Shown here: in pieces, positions 1 to 8,395 of the stretch
Numbering within the stretch: the stretch's first letter is position 1
Layout of the letters: each line of letters begins with the position of its first letter
Origin: Pseudofrankia saprophytica
GTDB lineage: Bacteria; Actinomycetota; Actinomycetes; Frankiales; Frankiaceae
Direction of reading: 5' to 3'
Assembly: GCF_000235425.2 (NCBI RefSeq)
Contig: NZ_KI912266.1
Location: 6,501,898 to 6,565,897 of the forward strand
Length of the DNA: 64,000 nucleotides
Position numbers and translations under genes: made by a program
The notes under the pieces: model-generated
What the model was told of the DNA's origin: nothing
The model's input: only the letters and a program-made list of their open reading frames with translations
Database searches by the model: none

Positions 1-1
1 C

Positions 2-946
2 GCCGGCCGGCTGCTGGGCTACGAGCGGGTCGGGCTCGGGATGATGGTCGAGCGGGTGCTCGGGTTCGGCCTGGAGAAGGGGCACTCCGCGGCTGACTGG
101 TCGACCCGACCGCTGCCCGAGCCGTGGCTGCGCTACGCGGCGCTCGACGTCGAGCTGCTCGTCGAGCTGCGTGACGCGCTCACGGCCGAGCTCACCGAGA
201 CGGGCAAGCTGGAGTTCGCCCTCCAGGAGTTCGCGGCGATCGCCGCCGCCCCGCCACGCGAGCCGAGGGCCGAGCCCTGGCGGCGCACCAGCGGCATCCA
301 CCGCGCCCGCAGCCGACGGCAGCTGGCCGCGGTCCGCTCGATGTGGACCGCCCGGGACAAGATCGCCCGCGTCCGCGACATCGCGCCCGGCCGGGTGCTG
401 CCAGACAGCGCGATCATCGACGCGGTGCTGTCCGCGCCCGCCGACGCCGCCGAGCTGGTCAAGCTGCCGGTGTTCTCCGGGCCGCGGCTGCGGCGCAGCG
501 CCGGCGTCTGGATGACGGCGCTGACCCAGGCCGCGGCGCTGCCGGACGCGGAGCTCCCGCCCGCGACCGCCTCCACCGGCGGCGACGGGCTGCCGCCGCC
601 CAACCGGTGGGCCGAGCGCGACCCGATCGCCGCCGCCCGGCTCGCCCGGGTCCGCGCCAGCCTCAACAAGGTCGCGGGCGAGCAGAACATGCCGGTGGAG
701 AACCTGATCGAGCCCGCGTTGACCCGGCGGGTCGCCTGGTCGCCGCCCGGCGAGCTGTCCGCCGCGGCCGTGGCCGACGCGCTGCGCGCCGGCGGTGCCC
801 GCCCCTGGCAGGTGGACCTGACGGCGACCGCGATCGCCGTCGCCCTGATCGAGCCCCCCAAGGCCGAGCCCCAGGAGCCGCGCCCGGCCGGCCGGGCCGC
901 CACCGCGGCCGCCGGTCCGGCCGGCGGCACCGAGGCCGCCCCCTAG
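2..946 (+). CDS. rnd: Ribonuclease D (3' part; gene starts before the window)
   Basis: C-terminal 314 residues of an RNase D-type 3'-5' exoribonuclease, which trims tRNA and other structured RNAs in the cytosol. The reading frame is open from base 2, so the start and the first DEDD exonuclease motifs lie upstream. Visible are the typical LEKGHSAADWSTRPLP stretch and the last exonuclease motif YAALDVELL with its Tyr and Asp. An HRDC domain follows (visible residues about 100-180, from RSRRQLAAVRSMW). The last 30 residues are a Pro/Ala-rich tail. In M. tuberculosis the homologue sits close to dxs, as here. Family assignment is firm; the missing N-terminus cannot be judged. Confidence 0.93.
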   Translation, partial: AGRLLGYERVGLGMMVERVLGFGLEKGHSAADWSTRPLPEPWLRYAALDVELLVELRDALTAELTETGKLEFALQEFAAIAAAPPREPRAEPWRRTSGIHRARSRRQLAAVRSMWTARDKIARVRDIAPGRVLPDSAIIDAVLSAPADAAELVKLPVFSGPRLRRSAGVWMTALTQAAALPDAELPPATASTGGDGLPPPNRWAERDPIAAARLARVRASLNKVAGEQNMPVENLIEPALTRRVAWSPPGELSAAAVADALRAGGARPWQVDLTATAIAVALIEPPKAEPQEPRPAGRAATAAAGPAGGTEAAP

Positions 947-1074
947 CTCCCGCTGGTCCTACCGGCCAGTACCCGCTGATCCTGCTGGACGCGACCGCGC
1001 GGGCGGTCTGGCCCGGGATGTCCGCCGAGCGCGAACCCGGGCACGATCCGTGGCCGCCGCCGGTTGCTGGCGAC

Positions 1075-2055
1075 ATGAGTGATGACGTCCCGCCAGCCCA
1101 GCGTGACGACCCCGCCGGCCAGGGCGACGAGCCGGCCGAGCAGGAGCCGCTCGACGCCTACTCAGCGGCCGTCGTCCACGTGGCGAGCACGGTGCTGCCG
1201 AGCGTCGCGAGCCTGCGGGTCCGCGGCCGGCGCGGGCAGGGCGCCGGCAGCGCGAGCGTCCTGACCACCGACGGGTTCCTGCTCACCAGCGCGCACGTCG
1301 TAGAGGGGGCGGACACCGCCGAGGCGATCTTCACCGACGGCTCCGACGTCACCGCCGATGTGATCGGCCGTGATCCGCTGTCGGACCTCGCGGTGCTCCG
1401 GGCGCGCGGCGACGTGCCGTCTCCGGTCACCCTCGGCGACGCCGGCCAGCTGCGGGTCGGCCAGCTGGTCGTCGCGCTCGGCAACCCCCTCGGCCTGGCC
1501 GGCAGCGTCACCGCCGGGATCGTCTCCGCGCTCGGCCGCTCGCTGCCGACCCAGTCCGGCCGGGTCGTCGACGAGGTCATCCAGACCGACGCGGCCCTCA
1601 ACCCGGGCAACAGCGGCGGGGTGCTCGCCGACAGCCGGGGCCGCATGGTCGGCGTCAACACGGCGGTCGCGGGGATCGGCCTCGGCCTCGCCGTCCCGAT
1701 CAACGACACCACCCGCGGCCTGATCGCCACCCTGATGCGCCACGGCCGGGTCCGCCGCGCCTGGCTCGGCATCGCCGGCGCCGAGGCCCCGCTGCCACCG
1801 GCGCTGGCCGCCAAGGTGGGGCGCCGCGCCGGCCTGCGGGTCGCCCAGGTGGTCGACGGCAGCCCCGCCGAACGCGCGGGCCTGCGTCGTGGCGACGTCG
1901 TCCTGTCCGTCGACGGCCAGGAGATCGCCACCAGCACCGCCATCCAGAAGCTCATGGTCGAACACGCCATCGGCCGCCGCCTGGAGGTCACCGTGTGGCG
2001 AAACGGCGCCCTCGTCGACGTCGTCGCCGTCCCCCGCGAGCTCACCGACGCCTAG
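1075..2055 (+). CDS. HtrA/DegP-like trypsin-fold serine protease with PDZ domain
   Basis: Serine protease of the HtrA family, 326 residues. The catalytic triad is visible: His74 in TSAHVVEG, Asp104 in DPLSDLAVL and Ser180 in NPGNSGG. One PDZ domain follows (about 225-315, including SPAERAGLRRGDVVLSVDG), which normally binds exposed C-termini of substrates. Unlike DegP or HtrA1-type proteins there is no signal peptide and no membrane segment before the protease domain; the N-terminal 30 residues are acidic and hydrophilic, so a cytosolic location is inferred. An in-frame ATG at 1018 would add 19 residues; neither start has a convincing ribosome site. Transcribed alone, 128 bp after rnd. Confidence 0.9.
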   Translation: MSDDVPPAQRDDPAGQGDEPAEQEPLDAYSAAVVHVASTVLPSVASLRVRGRRGQGAGSASVLTTDGFLLTSAHVVEGADTAEAIFTDGSDVTADVIGRDPLSDLAVLRARGDVPSPVTLGDAGQLRVGQLVVALGNPLGLAGSVTAGIVSALGRSLPTQSGRVVDEVIQTDAALNPGNSGGVLADSRGRMVGVNTAVAGIGLGLAVPINDTTRGLIATLMRHGRVRRAWLGIAGAEAPLPPALAAKVGRRAGLRVAQVVDGSPAERAGLRRGDVVLSVDGQEIATSTAIQKLMVEHAIGRRLEVTVWRNGALVDVVAVPRELTDA

Positions 2056-2338
2056 GTCGCCGACGCGGGCCTGCTTCGGGATCACGTGGCGGGTGCCGTG
2101 CGGGCGACAGTCGCCGGGGCGACGAACGCGGTTCGAGGGGCGATTCCCGTCCTCAGAATGACGGCGTGGCCTAACCGCCAGGTAAGGCCACGACAGCGGG
2201 TCCGTAACGGATCCGTCTGCTTCCCGCCGCCGAGGTTCTCGTGAGCTCGGCGCCCCGAACACCTGCCCGCGCCGGGTCGACCGCCGCCTGGGACGACGCC
2301 GTCCCGTGGCCGGCCGTGGCGAGCTGAAAGGACCTCCC

Positions 2339-3184
2339 GTGAGTGGCGTCAACGAAGCCGCCGTGTCGGATCCGTCGACCCGCCCCAGGCGCACGCGCCG
2401 TCGCCGGGGCCACCCGACGGCATGCGTTCAGGTCTCGACGGCCGAGCCGGCCACGGTCGGGACCGTCGCCGCGGCCATCGCCCCGGAGGCCATCGAGCCG
2501 GCGGTCGCCGCGGGCGCCCCGGACACCGCGAGCGCTCCGGACACGACGGGAGTCCCGGACGCGGCGGGAGTCCCGGACACGGCGGGAGTCCCGGTCTCCG
2601 GTCCTGGTGTCTTCGACGACGGCGTCGTCTGGTTCCCCGGCGAGCCGGCCGACGACGCCGACGACGCGGGTGCGGGCGCGCTCGCGGCGACCGACGGCAG
2701 AGTTGCCGCGCCATCGGCGCCCGCCCGGGTCGCGCCGACCCGGCCGGCGCGGCGGCGGCTCGCCGTCGTCCTGCCGGCCGCCGGGATCGCGACCGTCCTC
2801 GCGGCGGGCGGTGTCGGGATCGGCGCGCTCGCGGCGCAGGGGGAGGCTCAGCCAGGCGACACCGTCAGCGCCTACCTGACACAGATCGGCCACGGTCAGC
2901 TGTGGGCCGCCTACCAGCGGCTGTGCGGCCAGACGCTCGACGAGCACGCGACGGCCGGCCACGCGTACGGCCCCGGCGACTTCCAGAACGACCTACTGGC
3001 TCAGAACGCCCGTGACGGCGGGACGATCCGCGCGGTCAGCGTCACCGGCGTGACGCTCGCCCCCACGCCGGCCACGGAGTCGGAGCGCGACGTCACCGTC
3101 CTCGTCCGGCGCGAGCACGCGGCCACGAGCCGCGTATATCGCGTCGACCGTCACGACGGCCGTTACTGCCTGCGCACCATCTGA
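2339..3184 (+). CDS. Single-pass membrane protein with extracytoplasmic NTF2-like (DUF4878-type) tail
   Basis: Unknown function, 281 residues. Start chosen at GTG 2339 because AAAGGA lies 6 nt upstream (2327-2332). A long Pro/Ala/Asp-rich, probably disordered cytoplasmic region (1-138) includes three PDTTGV-like repeats. One hydrophobic segment (about 141-163) follows a basic RPARRR stop-transfer, then an outside domain of about 115 residues starting DTVSAYLTQIGHGQLWAAYQRLCG. This domain resembles the small NTF2-like DUF4878/lumazine-binding-like domains of actinobacterial lipoproteins. The next gene has the same plan and the matching motif SGYLGDVRGARYQQAYDRLCG, so the two are paralogues. 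Both tails end with a conserved Cys-Leu near the C-terminus. Confidence 0.75.
   Translation: MSGVNEAAVSDPSTRPRRTRRRRGHPTACVQVSTAEPATVGTVAAAIAPEAIEPAVAAGAPDTASAPDTTGVPDAAGVPDTAGVPVSGPGVFDDGVVWFPGEPADDADDAGAGALAATDGRVAAPSAPARVAPTRPARRRLAVVLPAAGIATVLAAGGVGIGALAAQGEAQPGDTVSAYLTQIGHGQLWAAYQRLCGQTLDEHATAGHAYGPGDFQNDLLAQNARDGGTIRAVSVTGVTLAPTPATESERDVTVLVRREHAATSRVYRVDRHDGRYCLRTI
2536..2589 (+). repeat. Three 18-bp tandem repeats inside the coding region
   Basis: Three near-identical 18-bp units (2536-2553, 2554-2571, 2572-2589) encode successive PDTTGV, PDAAGV and PDTAGV hexapeptides in the disordered cytoplasmic part of the membrane protein. The unit is a multiple of three, so copy changes would keep the frame. 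Confidence 0.85.
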
Positions 3185-3318
3185 CCCAGCCCTTTCTGCA
3201 CCTTCCGCACCTTCCGCGAGCCGCCCGCCCGGCCGCGAGACGCCCGTCGGCGCGGTGCTCGCGCGCCGCCTTCGATCTTGCCTTCTCCGATCTTTCAGCC
3301 ACCAGAACCGAGGACGCA

Positions 3319-4029
3319 GTGAACGCCAACCAGTACGGACACCCCGCCACCCCGACGCAGTACGACGCGCAGCCCGGCGCCGCCTGGCCGGGACAGCCCG
3401 CCGGCCCCGGCCAGCCCGGCTACCCCGCTCAGCCCGGGTACGGCGGCCAACCGGGCTACGGCCAGCAGCCCGGGTACGGCGGCCAACCGGGCTACGGGGG
3501 GCAGCCCGGCTACGGGGGGCAGCCCGGCTACGGGGCACCCGGCTACGGCGACGCTGCGGGGTACGGCGCGCCGGCCGGGCCGGGCCTGCCCGGTTACCCG
3601 GGCGCGGGCGCGCCGGCGCCCAGGAAGCGGCGACGCTGGGTGCTGCCCGTCGTCCTCGTGGCCGTGCTCATCGTCGGCGGCTGCGCGGCCGGCATCGCGA
3701 CGCTCGCCAAGGCGGGCTCGGGACCGAAGTCCGTGGTCAGCGGCTACCTGGGCGACGTGCGGGGCGCCCGCTACCAGCAGGCCTACGACCGGCTGTGCGG
3801 CTCGCTGCGCGGCCAGGGCTCCGCCGCGGACTTCACCACGGTCATGCGGCAGCGGGACACGGCCGAGGGCCCGATCTCCAAGTTCAAGACCACCGGGTAC
3901 AGCGTGAGCTCACGCAACGGCTCCACCACGCGGGTCGTCACCGCCAGGATCACCCGGAATGGCAAGACCACCGCGTACGACTACAAGATTGGCAAGGAAG
4001 GCGGCAAGGACTGCCTGCTGTCCACGTGA
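3319..4029 (+). CDS. Single-pass membrane protein with QPGYGG repeats and NTF2-like tail
   Basis: Unknown function, 236 residues, ATG start. Residues 1-103 are rich in Pro, Gly, Tyr and Gln, with six QPGYGG-type hexapeptides from residue 38, a low-complexity composition typical of disordered or phase-separating cytoplasmic tails of actinobacterial membrane proteins. A basic patch (PRKRRR) precedes one membrane segment (about 107-129). The outside domain (about 135-236) has the NTF2-like motif VVSGYLGDVRGARYQQAYDRLCG and ends KDCLLST. It is the paralogue of the gene 135 bp upstream: same topology and same domain, different N-terminal tail. A regulatory or envelope role is plausible but nothing in the sequence fixes it. 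Confidence 0.75.
   Translation: MNANQYGHPATPTQYDAQPGAAWPGQPAGPGQPGYPAQPGYGGQPGYGQQPGYGGQPGYGGQPGYGGQPGYGAPGYGDAAGYGAPAGPGLPGYPGAGAPAPRKRRRWVLPVVLVAVLIVGGCAAGIATLAKAGSGPKSVVSGYLGDVRGARYQQAYDRLCGSLRGQGSAADFTTVMRQRDTAEGPISKFKTTGYSVSSRNGSTTRVVTARITRNGKTTAYDYKIGKEGGKDCLLST
3430..3537 (+). repeat. Six 18-bp tandem repeats encoding QPGYGG
   Basis: Six consecutive 18-bp units (3430, 3448, 3466, 3484, 3502, 3520) encode QPGYGG/QPGYGQ/QPGYGA. The first four units alternate between two sequence variants and the last two are nearly identical, suggesting recent unit duplication. Confidence 0.9.
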
Positions 4030-4154
4030 CCCGGCCGCCGTGGGCCTGACAGGGCCGACACCGGGTTCGACAGGAGCGACGCGGAGCGTGCGCCGGGCAA
4101 GACGGGGCGCGCCTGGCACGGTGGCCAGAGGGGCATGGAAGACTCGCGGCGGTT

Positions 4155-4174
4155 GTTACCTACTCATCGGTAAC
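4155..4174. promoter_or_regulatory. Candidate operator (6-8-6 inverted repeat) upstream of fadA
   Basis: GTTACC and GGTAAC are separated by 8 bases about 85 bp before the fadA start, in the only AT-richer patch of this gap. The shape fits a TetR-family operator such as those controlling fatty-acid degradation in actinobacteria. Which regulator binds is not shown; no regulator gene is adjacent. Confidence 0.45.
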
Positions 4175-4257
4175 TCTGTCGTAGGCTGGCGGGGTGCCGC
4201 TGGGCGACGCCCGGTGGCACGGCCCAGCCGAGCCGTTCCTCGCCGGGGAGGACCTCC

Positions 4258-5460
4258 GTGTTCAAGGCATCCCGTGGTGCTGTCCGCGACGTCGTGTTCG
4301 TCGACGGGGTACGCACCCCGTTCGGCAAGGCCAAGGGGGTCTACGCCGAGACCCGCGCGGACGACCTGGTGGTCCGGGTCATCCGGGACCTGTTGCGGCG
4401 CAACCCGTCCCTGCCGCCGGAGCGGGTCGACGACGTGGCGATCGCCGCGACGACCCAGATCGGCGACCAGGGGCTGACGATCGGCCGGGTCGCCGGGATC
4501 CTGTCCGGGCTGCCCGAGTCGGTGCCCGGCTACGCGATCGACCGGATGTGCGCCGGCGCCGTCACGGCCGTCACCACCACGGCGTCCGCGATCGGTATCG
4601 GCGCCTACGACGTGGCGATCGCCGGCGGCGTCGAGCACATGGGGCGCCACCCGATGGGCGAGGGCGTCGACCCGAACCCGCGCTTCGTCTCCGAGAAGCT
4701 CGTCGACCCGTCCGCGCTGGTCATGGGCATGACCGCCGAGAACGTGCACGACCGCTACCCCGACATCACCAAGGCGCGCGCCGACGCCTACGCCGCCGCG
4801 TCCCAGGAGAAGGTCGCGAAGGCCTACGCGGACGGCAAGATCCAGCCGGACCTCGTCCCGGTCGCCGCGCGGCACGCCGAGACCGGCTGGGAGTACGTGA
4901 CGGCCGACGAGCCGCCGCGGCCGGGCACGACCGTCGAGGGCCTGGCGCAGCTGAAGACCCCGTTCCGGCCGCACGGCAGGGTGACGGCAGGCAACTCGGC
5001 CGGCATCAACGACGGCGCGACGGGCTGCATCCTGGCCGCGAGCGAGGTCGCCGACGAGCTGGGCCTGTCCAAGAAGATGTCTCTCGTCGGGTTCGGGTTC
5101 GTCGGGGTGGCGCCCGAGGTGATGGGCGTCGGCCCGATCCCGTCGACCGAGAAGGCGCTCGCCCGCACCGGCCTGACGATCGACGACATCGGCCTGTTCG
5201 AGCTGAACGAGGCGTTCGCCGTCCAGGTGCTGGCGTTCCTCGACCACTTCGGCCTCGCGGACGACGACCCGCGGGTCAACCCCTACGGCGGCGCGATCGC
5301 GCTCGGCCACCCGCTGGCGAGCTCCGGCGTGCGGCTGATGACGCAGCTCGCCCGCGAGTTCGAGGAGCACACCGAGGTCCGCTACGGCCTGACCGCGATG
5401 TGCGTCGGCTTCGGCATGGGCGCCACCACGATCTGGGAAAACCCCCACTTCTCGGCCTGA
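4258..5460 (+). CDS. fadA: Acetyl-CoA C-acyltransferase (thiolase)
   Basis: Thiolase of 400 residues that cleaves 3-ketoacyl-CoA with CoA to acetyl-CoA and a shortened acyl-CoA, the last step of beta-oxidation. Start GTG 4258 is preceded by GGGGAGG at good spacing. The acylated Cys98 lies in DRMCAGA, the second-half catalytic residues are His about 351 in GHPLASSG and Cys about 382 in CVGFGMG. Length is normal for the family. It is followed 27 bp later by fadB on the same strand, so both form the trifunctional fatty-acid oxidation complex. A palindromic operator candidate lies at 4155-4174. A biosynthetic thiolase is less likely because of the fadB partner. Confidence 0.93.
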   Translation: MFKASRGAVRDVVFVDGVRTPFGKAKGVYAETRADDLVVRVIRDLLRRNPSLPPERVDDVAIAATTQIGDQGLTIGRVAGILSGLPESVPGYAIDRMCAGAVTAVTTTASAIGIGAYDVAIAGGVEHMGRHPMGEGVDPNPRFVSEKLVDPSALVMGMTAENVHDRYPDITKARADAYAAASQEKVAKAYADGKIQPDLVPVAARHAETGWEYVTADEPPRPGTTVEGLAQLKTPFRPHGRVTAGNSAGINDGATGCILAASEVADELGLSKKMSLVGFGFVGVAPEVMGVGPIPSTEKALARTGLTIDDIGLFELNEAFAVQVLAFLDHFGLADDDPRVNPYGGAIALGHPLASSGVRLMTQLAREFEEHTEVRYGLTAMCVGFGMGATTIWENPHFSA

Positions 5461-5487
5461 GACCGATCCGGACAGGAGAACCGCCGC

Positions 5488-7716
5488 ATGAGCAGCACTG
5501 GCGCAGCGCTGGACTTTCCGGACGAGGTCGTCACGCACGCCTACGTCCGTTACGCCCAGCTTCCCGGGGTCGACGGCCCGATCGCCCTGATCACGCTGGA
5601 CAACGGGCATGACCACACCCGGCCGAACACGTTCGGCCCCGCCGGGCTGCGCGAGCTGTTGGCCGCCGTCGACGAGATCGAGGCGCACACGCCGCCGGTC
5701 GCCGCGGTCGCCGTCACCGGCAAGCCGTTCATCTTCTGCGTCGGCGCGGACCTGTCGTTCCGGTCGTCCTTCACCGACCCGGACGCGATCCGGCCGGCGA
5801 TCGAGAAGCTCGGCGAGCTGGGGCACCAGGCGCTGCGCCGCGTCGGCGAGGGCAAGCTTCGCGGGCGGAAGGTGCCGACGTTCGCGCTGGTCAACGGCGC
5901 GGCGATGGGCGGTGGCCTGGAGCTGGCGCTGCACTGCGACTACCGGGCGTTCTCCGCCGGCATCCCGGTGCTCGCGCTGCCGGAGGTGTTCCTCGGTCTG
6001 GTACCCGGCTGGGGCGGCACCCAGCTGCTACCGAACCTGGTCGGCGCCGACAAGGCCGTCACCCTCGCGATCGAGAACCCGCTCAACACCAACCGCACCC
6101 TCAAGGGCCCGCAGGCGGCGAAGCTCGGCCTCGCCGACGTCCTGCTGGAGCCGGCCGACTTCCTCGAGGAGGCGCTCGGCTGGGTCGGCCGGGTGCTGCG
6201 CGGCCTGAGCCAAAGGTCGAGCGACAATGGCGAAGCCTCGCGCGACCGGCGGCTGTCAGACGACATTGTCGATCCGGTCGCCGCCCGCCCGGCCGTCGAG
6301 CGCGGCCAGGCCTGGGCGGACGCGCTCGCCCGCGGCCGGGCGCTGGCAGACGCGAAGCTGCACGGCGCCGCGCCCGCCGCCTACCGCGCGCTGGACCTGC
6401 TGGCGCTGGCCGAGACGGCCGACCGTGACGCCGGCTACGCCGCCGAGACGACGGCGCTCGCCGACCTGTCGGTCTCCGACGAACTCGCCGCGAGCCTCTA
6501 CGCCTTCGACCTGACCCAGAAGCGCGCCCGCAAGCCGGTCGGCGGGCCGGACCCGAAGCTCGCCCGGCCGGTGACGAAGGTCGGCGTCGTGGGCGCCGGG
6601 CTGATGGCCAGCCAGCTCGCGCTGCTGTTCGCCCAGCGCCTCGAGGTGCCGGTCGTGCTCACCGACCTCGACCAGGCCCGCCTCGACAAGGGCGTCGGCT
6701 ACGTCCACCGCGAGGTCGACAACCTGCTGCTGCGCGGCCGGGTCTCCCACGACAAGGCCAACCGGCTCAAGGCCCTGGTCACCGGTTCGCTGACCAAGGA
6801 CGCGTTCGCCGACGCCGACCTCGTCATCGAGGCCGTCTTCGAGGATTTGAAGGTCAAGCAGGTGGTGCTCGGCGAGCTGGAGGCGGTGGTCCGCCCCGAC
6901 GCCCTGCTGCTGACGAACACCTCCGCGCTGTCCGTGACCGACATGGCCGCGGGCCTCGCGCACCCCGAGCGGGTCGCCGGCCTGCACTTCTTCAACCCGG
7001 TCGCGGTGCTGCCGCTCGTCGAGGTGGTGCGGGCGGCCCGGACGGACGACGCCGCGATCGCCACGACGCTCGCGGTCGCCAAGAAGCTCGGCAAGAACGC
7101 CGTCCTCGTCAAGGACGCGCCGGCGTTCGTCGTCAACCGGCTGCTCACCCGCTTCCTCGGCGAGGTGCTCGGCGCGATCGAGGCCGGCACCCCGGTCGCC
7201 GAGGCGGACGCGGCGCTCGACCCGCTGGGCCTGCCGATGTCGCCGCTGACGCTGCTCGCGCTGGTCGGCCCGCCGGTGGCGCTGCACGTCGCCGAGACGC
7301 TGCACGAGGCGTTCCCCGACCGGTTCCACTCCCCCGCGGGCCTGGGCCGGGTCGTCGCCGCCGGCAAGACCAACATCTACACGACCGGCCCGGACGGCGC
7401 GCAGGTCGTCGACGAGGAGGCCGCGGCGCTCGCCCGCGGCCCGGTCGCCGGCGACGGCGCGGGCGCGGGCTCCGCGCTCGCGCCGAGCGGTGACGAGGTC
7501 CGCGCCTCGGCGCTCTCGGCCCTGGCCCAGGAGATCCGCCTGCTCCTCGACGAGGGCGTCGTCGCCGAGGCCGCCGACGTCGACCTGTGCATGATCCTCG
7601 GCGCCGGCTGGCCCTTCCACCTCGGCGGCATCACCCCGTACCTCGACCGCATCGGCGTCAGCGAGAAGATCGCCGGTGCCCGCTTCACCCCGCCCGGCGT
7701 CGCCACCGTCCGCTGA
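5488..7716 (+). CDS. fadB: Fatty oxidation complex alpha subunit: enoyl-CoA hydratase / 3-hydroxyacyl-CoA dehydrogenase
   Basis: Bifunctional beta-oxidation enzyme, 742 residues. ATG 5488 follows an AGGAGAA site. The N-terminal crotonase domain (about 20-250) hydrates enoyl-CoA; it has the oxyanion-hole segment VNGAAMGGGLELALHCDY and the ALPEVFLGLVPGWGGTQ stretch. The dehydrogenase part starts near residue 363 with the NAD-binding motif VGVVGAGLMASQLA and contains HFFNPV (about 497). A short charged insert (about residues 240-262) links the halves. C-terminal dimerisation domains complete the protein. It follows fadA closely and must work with it: together they turn enoyl-CoA into acetyl-CoA. 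Confidence 0.94.
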   Translation: MSSTGAALDFPDEVVTHAYVRYAQLPGVDGPIALITLDNGHDHTRPNTFGPAGLRELLAAVDEIEAHTPPVAAVAVTGKPFIFCVGADLSFRSSFTDPDAIRPAIEKLGELGHQALRRVGEGKLRGRKVPTFALVNGAAMGGGLELALHCDYRAFSAGIPVLALPEVFLGLVPGWGGTQLLPNLVGADKAVTLAIENPLNTNRTLKGPQAAKLGLADVLLEPADFLEEALGWVGRVLRGLSQRSSDNGEASRDRRLSDDIVDPVAARPAVERGQAWADALARGRALADAKLHGAAPAAYRALDLLALAETADRDAGYAAETTALADLSVSDELAASLYAFDLTQKRARKPVGGPDPKLARPVTKVGVVGAGLMASQLALLFAQRLEVPVVLTDLDQARLDKGVGYVHREVDNLLLRGRVSHDKANRLKALVTGSLTKDAFADADLVIEAVFEDLKVKQVVLGELEAVVRPDALLLTNTSALSVTDMAAGLAHPERVAGLHFFNPVAVLPLVEVVRAARTDDAAIATTLAVAKKLGKNAVLVKDAPAFVVNRLLTRFLGEVLGAIEAGTPVAEADAALDPLGLPMSPLTLLALVGPPVALHVAETLHEAFPDRFHSPAGLGRVVAAGKTNIYTTGPDGAQVVDEEAAALARGPVAGDGAGAGSALAPSGDEVRASALSALAQEIRLLLDEGVVAEAADVDLCMILGAGWPFHLGGITPYLDRIGVSEKIAGARFTPPGVATVR

Positions 7717-7842
7717 CGACACGCTGTCGATCAGGTCGCTCGGCCGGCGACGACCGGATTGCGCCGTCGTCCGGGCGAGGGCCGCGAGTGGCGGGCCACG
7801 GGTGGGCCGCCGATCTCGGCGTCCGCACCGGCCCCGCCGCCG

Positions 7843-8375
7843 TCAGCCCGTCTGGTAGGTGACCGTGACGCGCCGGTTCTTCGCCCGGCCGTCGGGATCG
7901 TCAGAGCCGTCCGGGTGAGTGTTCGGCGACCGGATCCGACGCGCCGTGTCCCGTCGTCGCCACCGTGACTCCGGTCGCCGCCCCCGCCGCCCGTAGCCGC
8001 GCCGCGACGGCCTCCGCGCGACGCTGGGAGAGGGTTTGGTTGTCGTCCACCGCGCCCACGCTGTCGGTATAACCGTCGGCCTGGACCGTGGCTGCCGCCG
8101 GCGTGGGCCGCCTCACCCGGTCACCACCACGTCGGTGAAAAGCGGCCGCGCGTCGGCGAAAACGCTCACGCGCGCCCCGGCCGGCGGCGCGGCGAACGTG
8201 TACGTGGCGGCCGCCGAGGTGTCGTTCCTGATACCGAACTGGACGGCCATGGGGCCGAGATCCTGCCCCTGGCTGTCGGTCACGACGAGATAGCCCTTCA
8301 GGTTCACCGGGTCGACCAGCGTTATGGGTACCGAGACGTTCCCGAACATTCCGTACAGCGATATGCCCGAAGGTC
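7843..8375 (-). pseudogene. Decayed OmpA-like peptidoglycan-binding protein
   Basis: Remnant of a secreted OmpA-C-like protein read on the minus strand. The upstream piece (about 8375 to 8113) ends at a stop after VVVTG; a second frame overlapping it (GTG 8116) carries the second half of an OmpA domain, including DGYTDSVGAVDDNQTLSQRR and TTGHGASDPVAE. There the frame breaks: adding one A near 7926 would restore NTHPDGSDDPDGRAKNRRVTV, the usual OmpA ending, up to a stop at 7843. The first half of the OmpA fold is absent, so there has been at least one deletion and one single-base frameshift. The 5' end is uncertain and runs into the next gene's 3' end. No function is expected. Confidence 0.7.
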
Positions 8376-8395
8376 CCCGTCCTCGGCCGAGGGCG

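Noticed and set aside
2090..2170. tRNA-like segment with GGTTCGA
   Set aside because: GCGGTTCGAGG resembles a T-loop, but no acceptor stem, anticodon arm or D-loop can be drawn around it.
6220..6268. Inverted repeat GCGACAATG...CATTGTCG inside fadB as an operator
   Set aside because: It lies in the middle of a coding sequence within a poorly conserved linker; a chance or structural feature is more likely.
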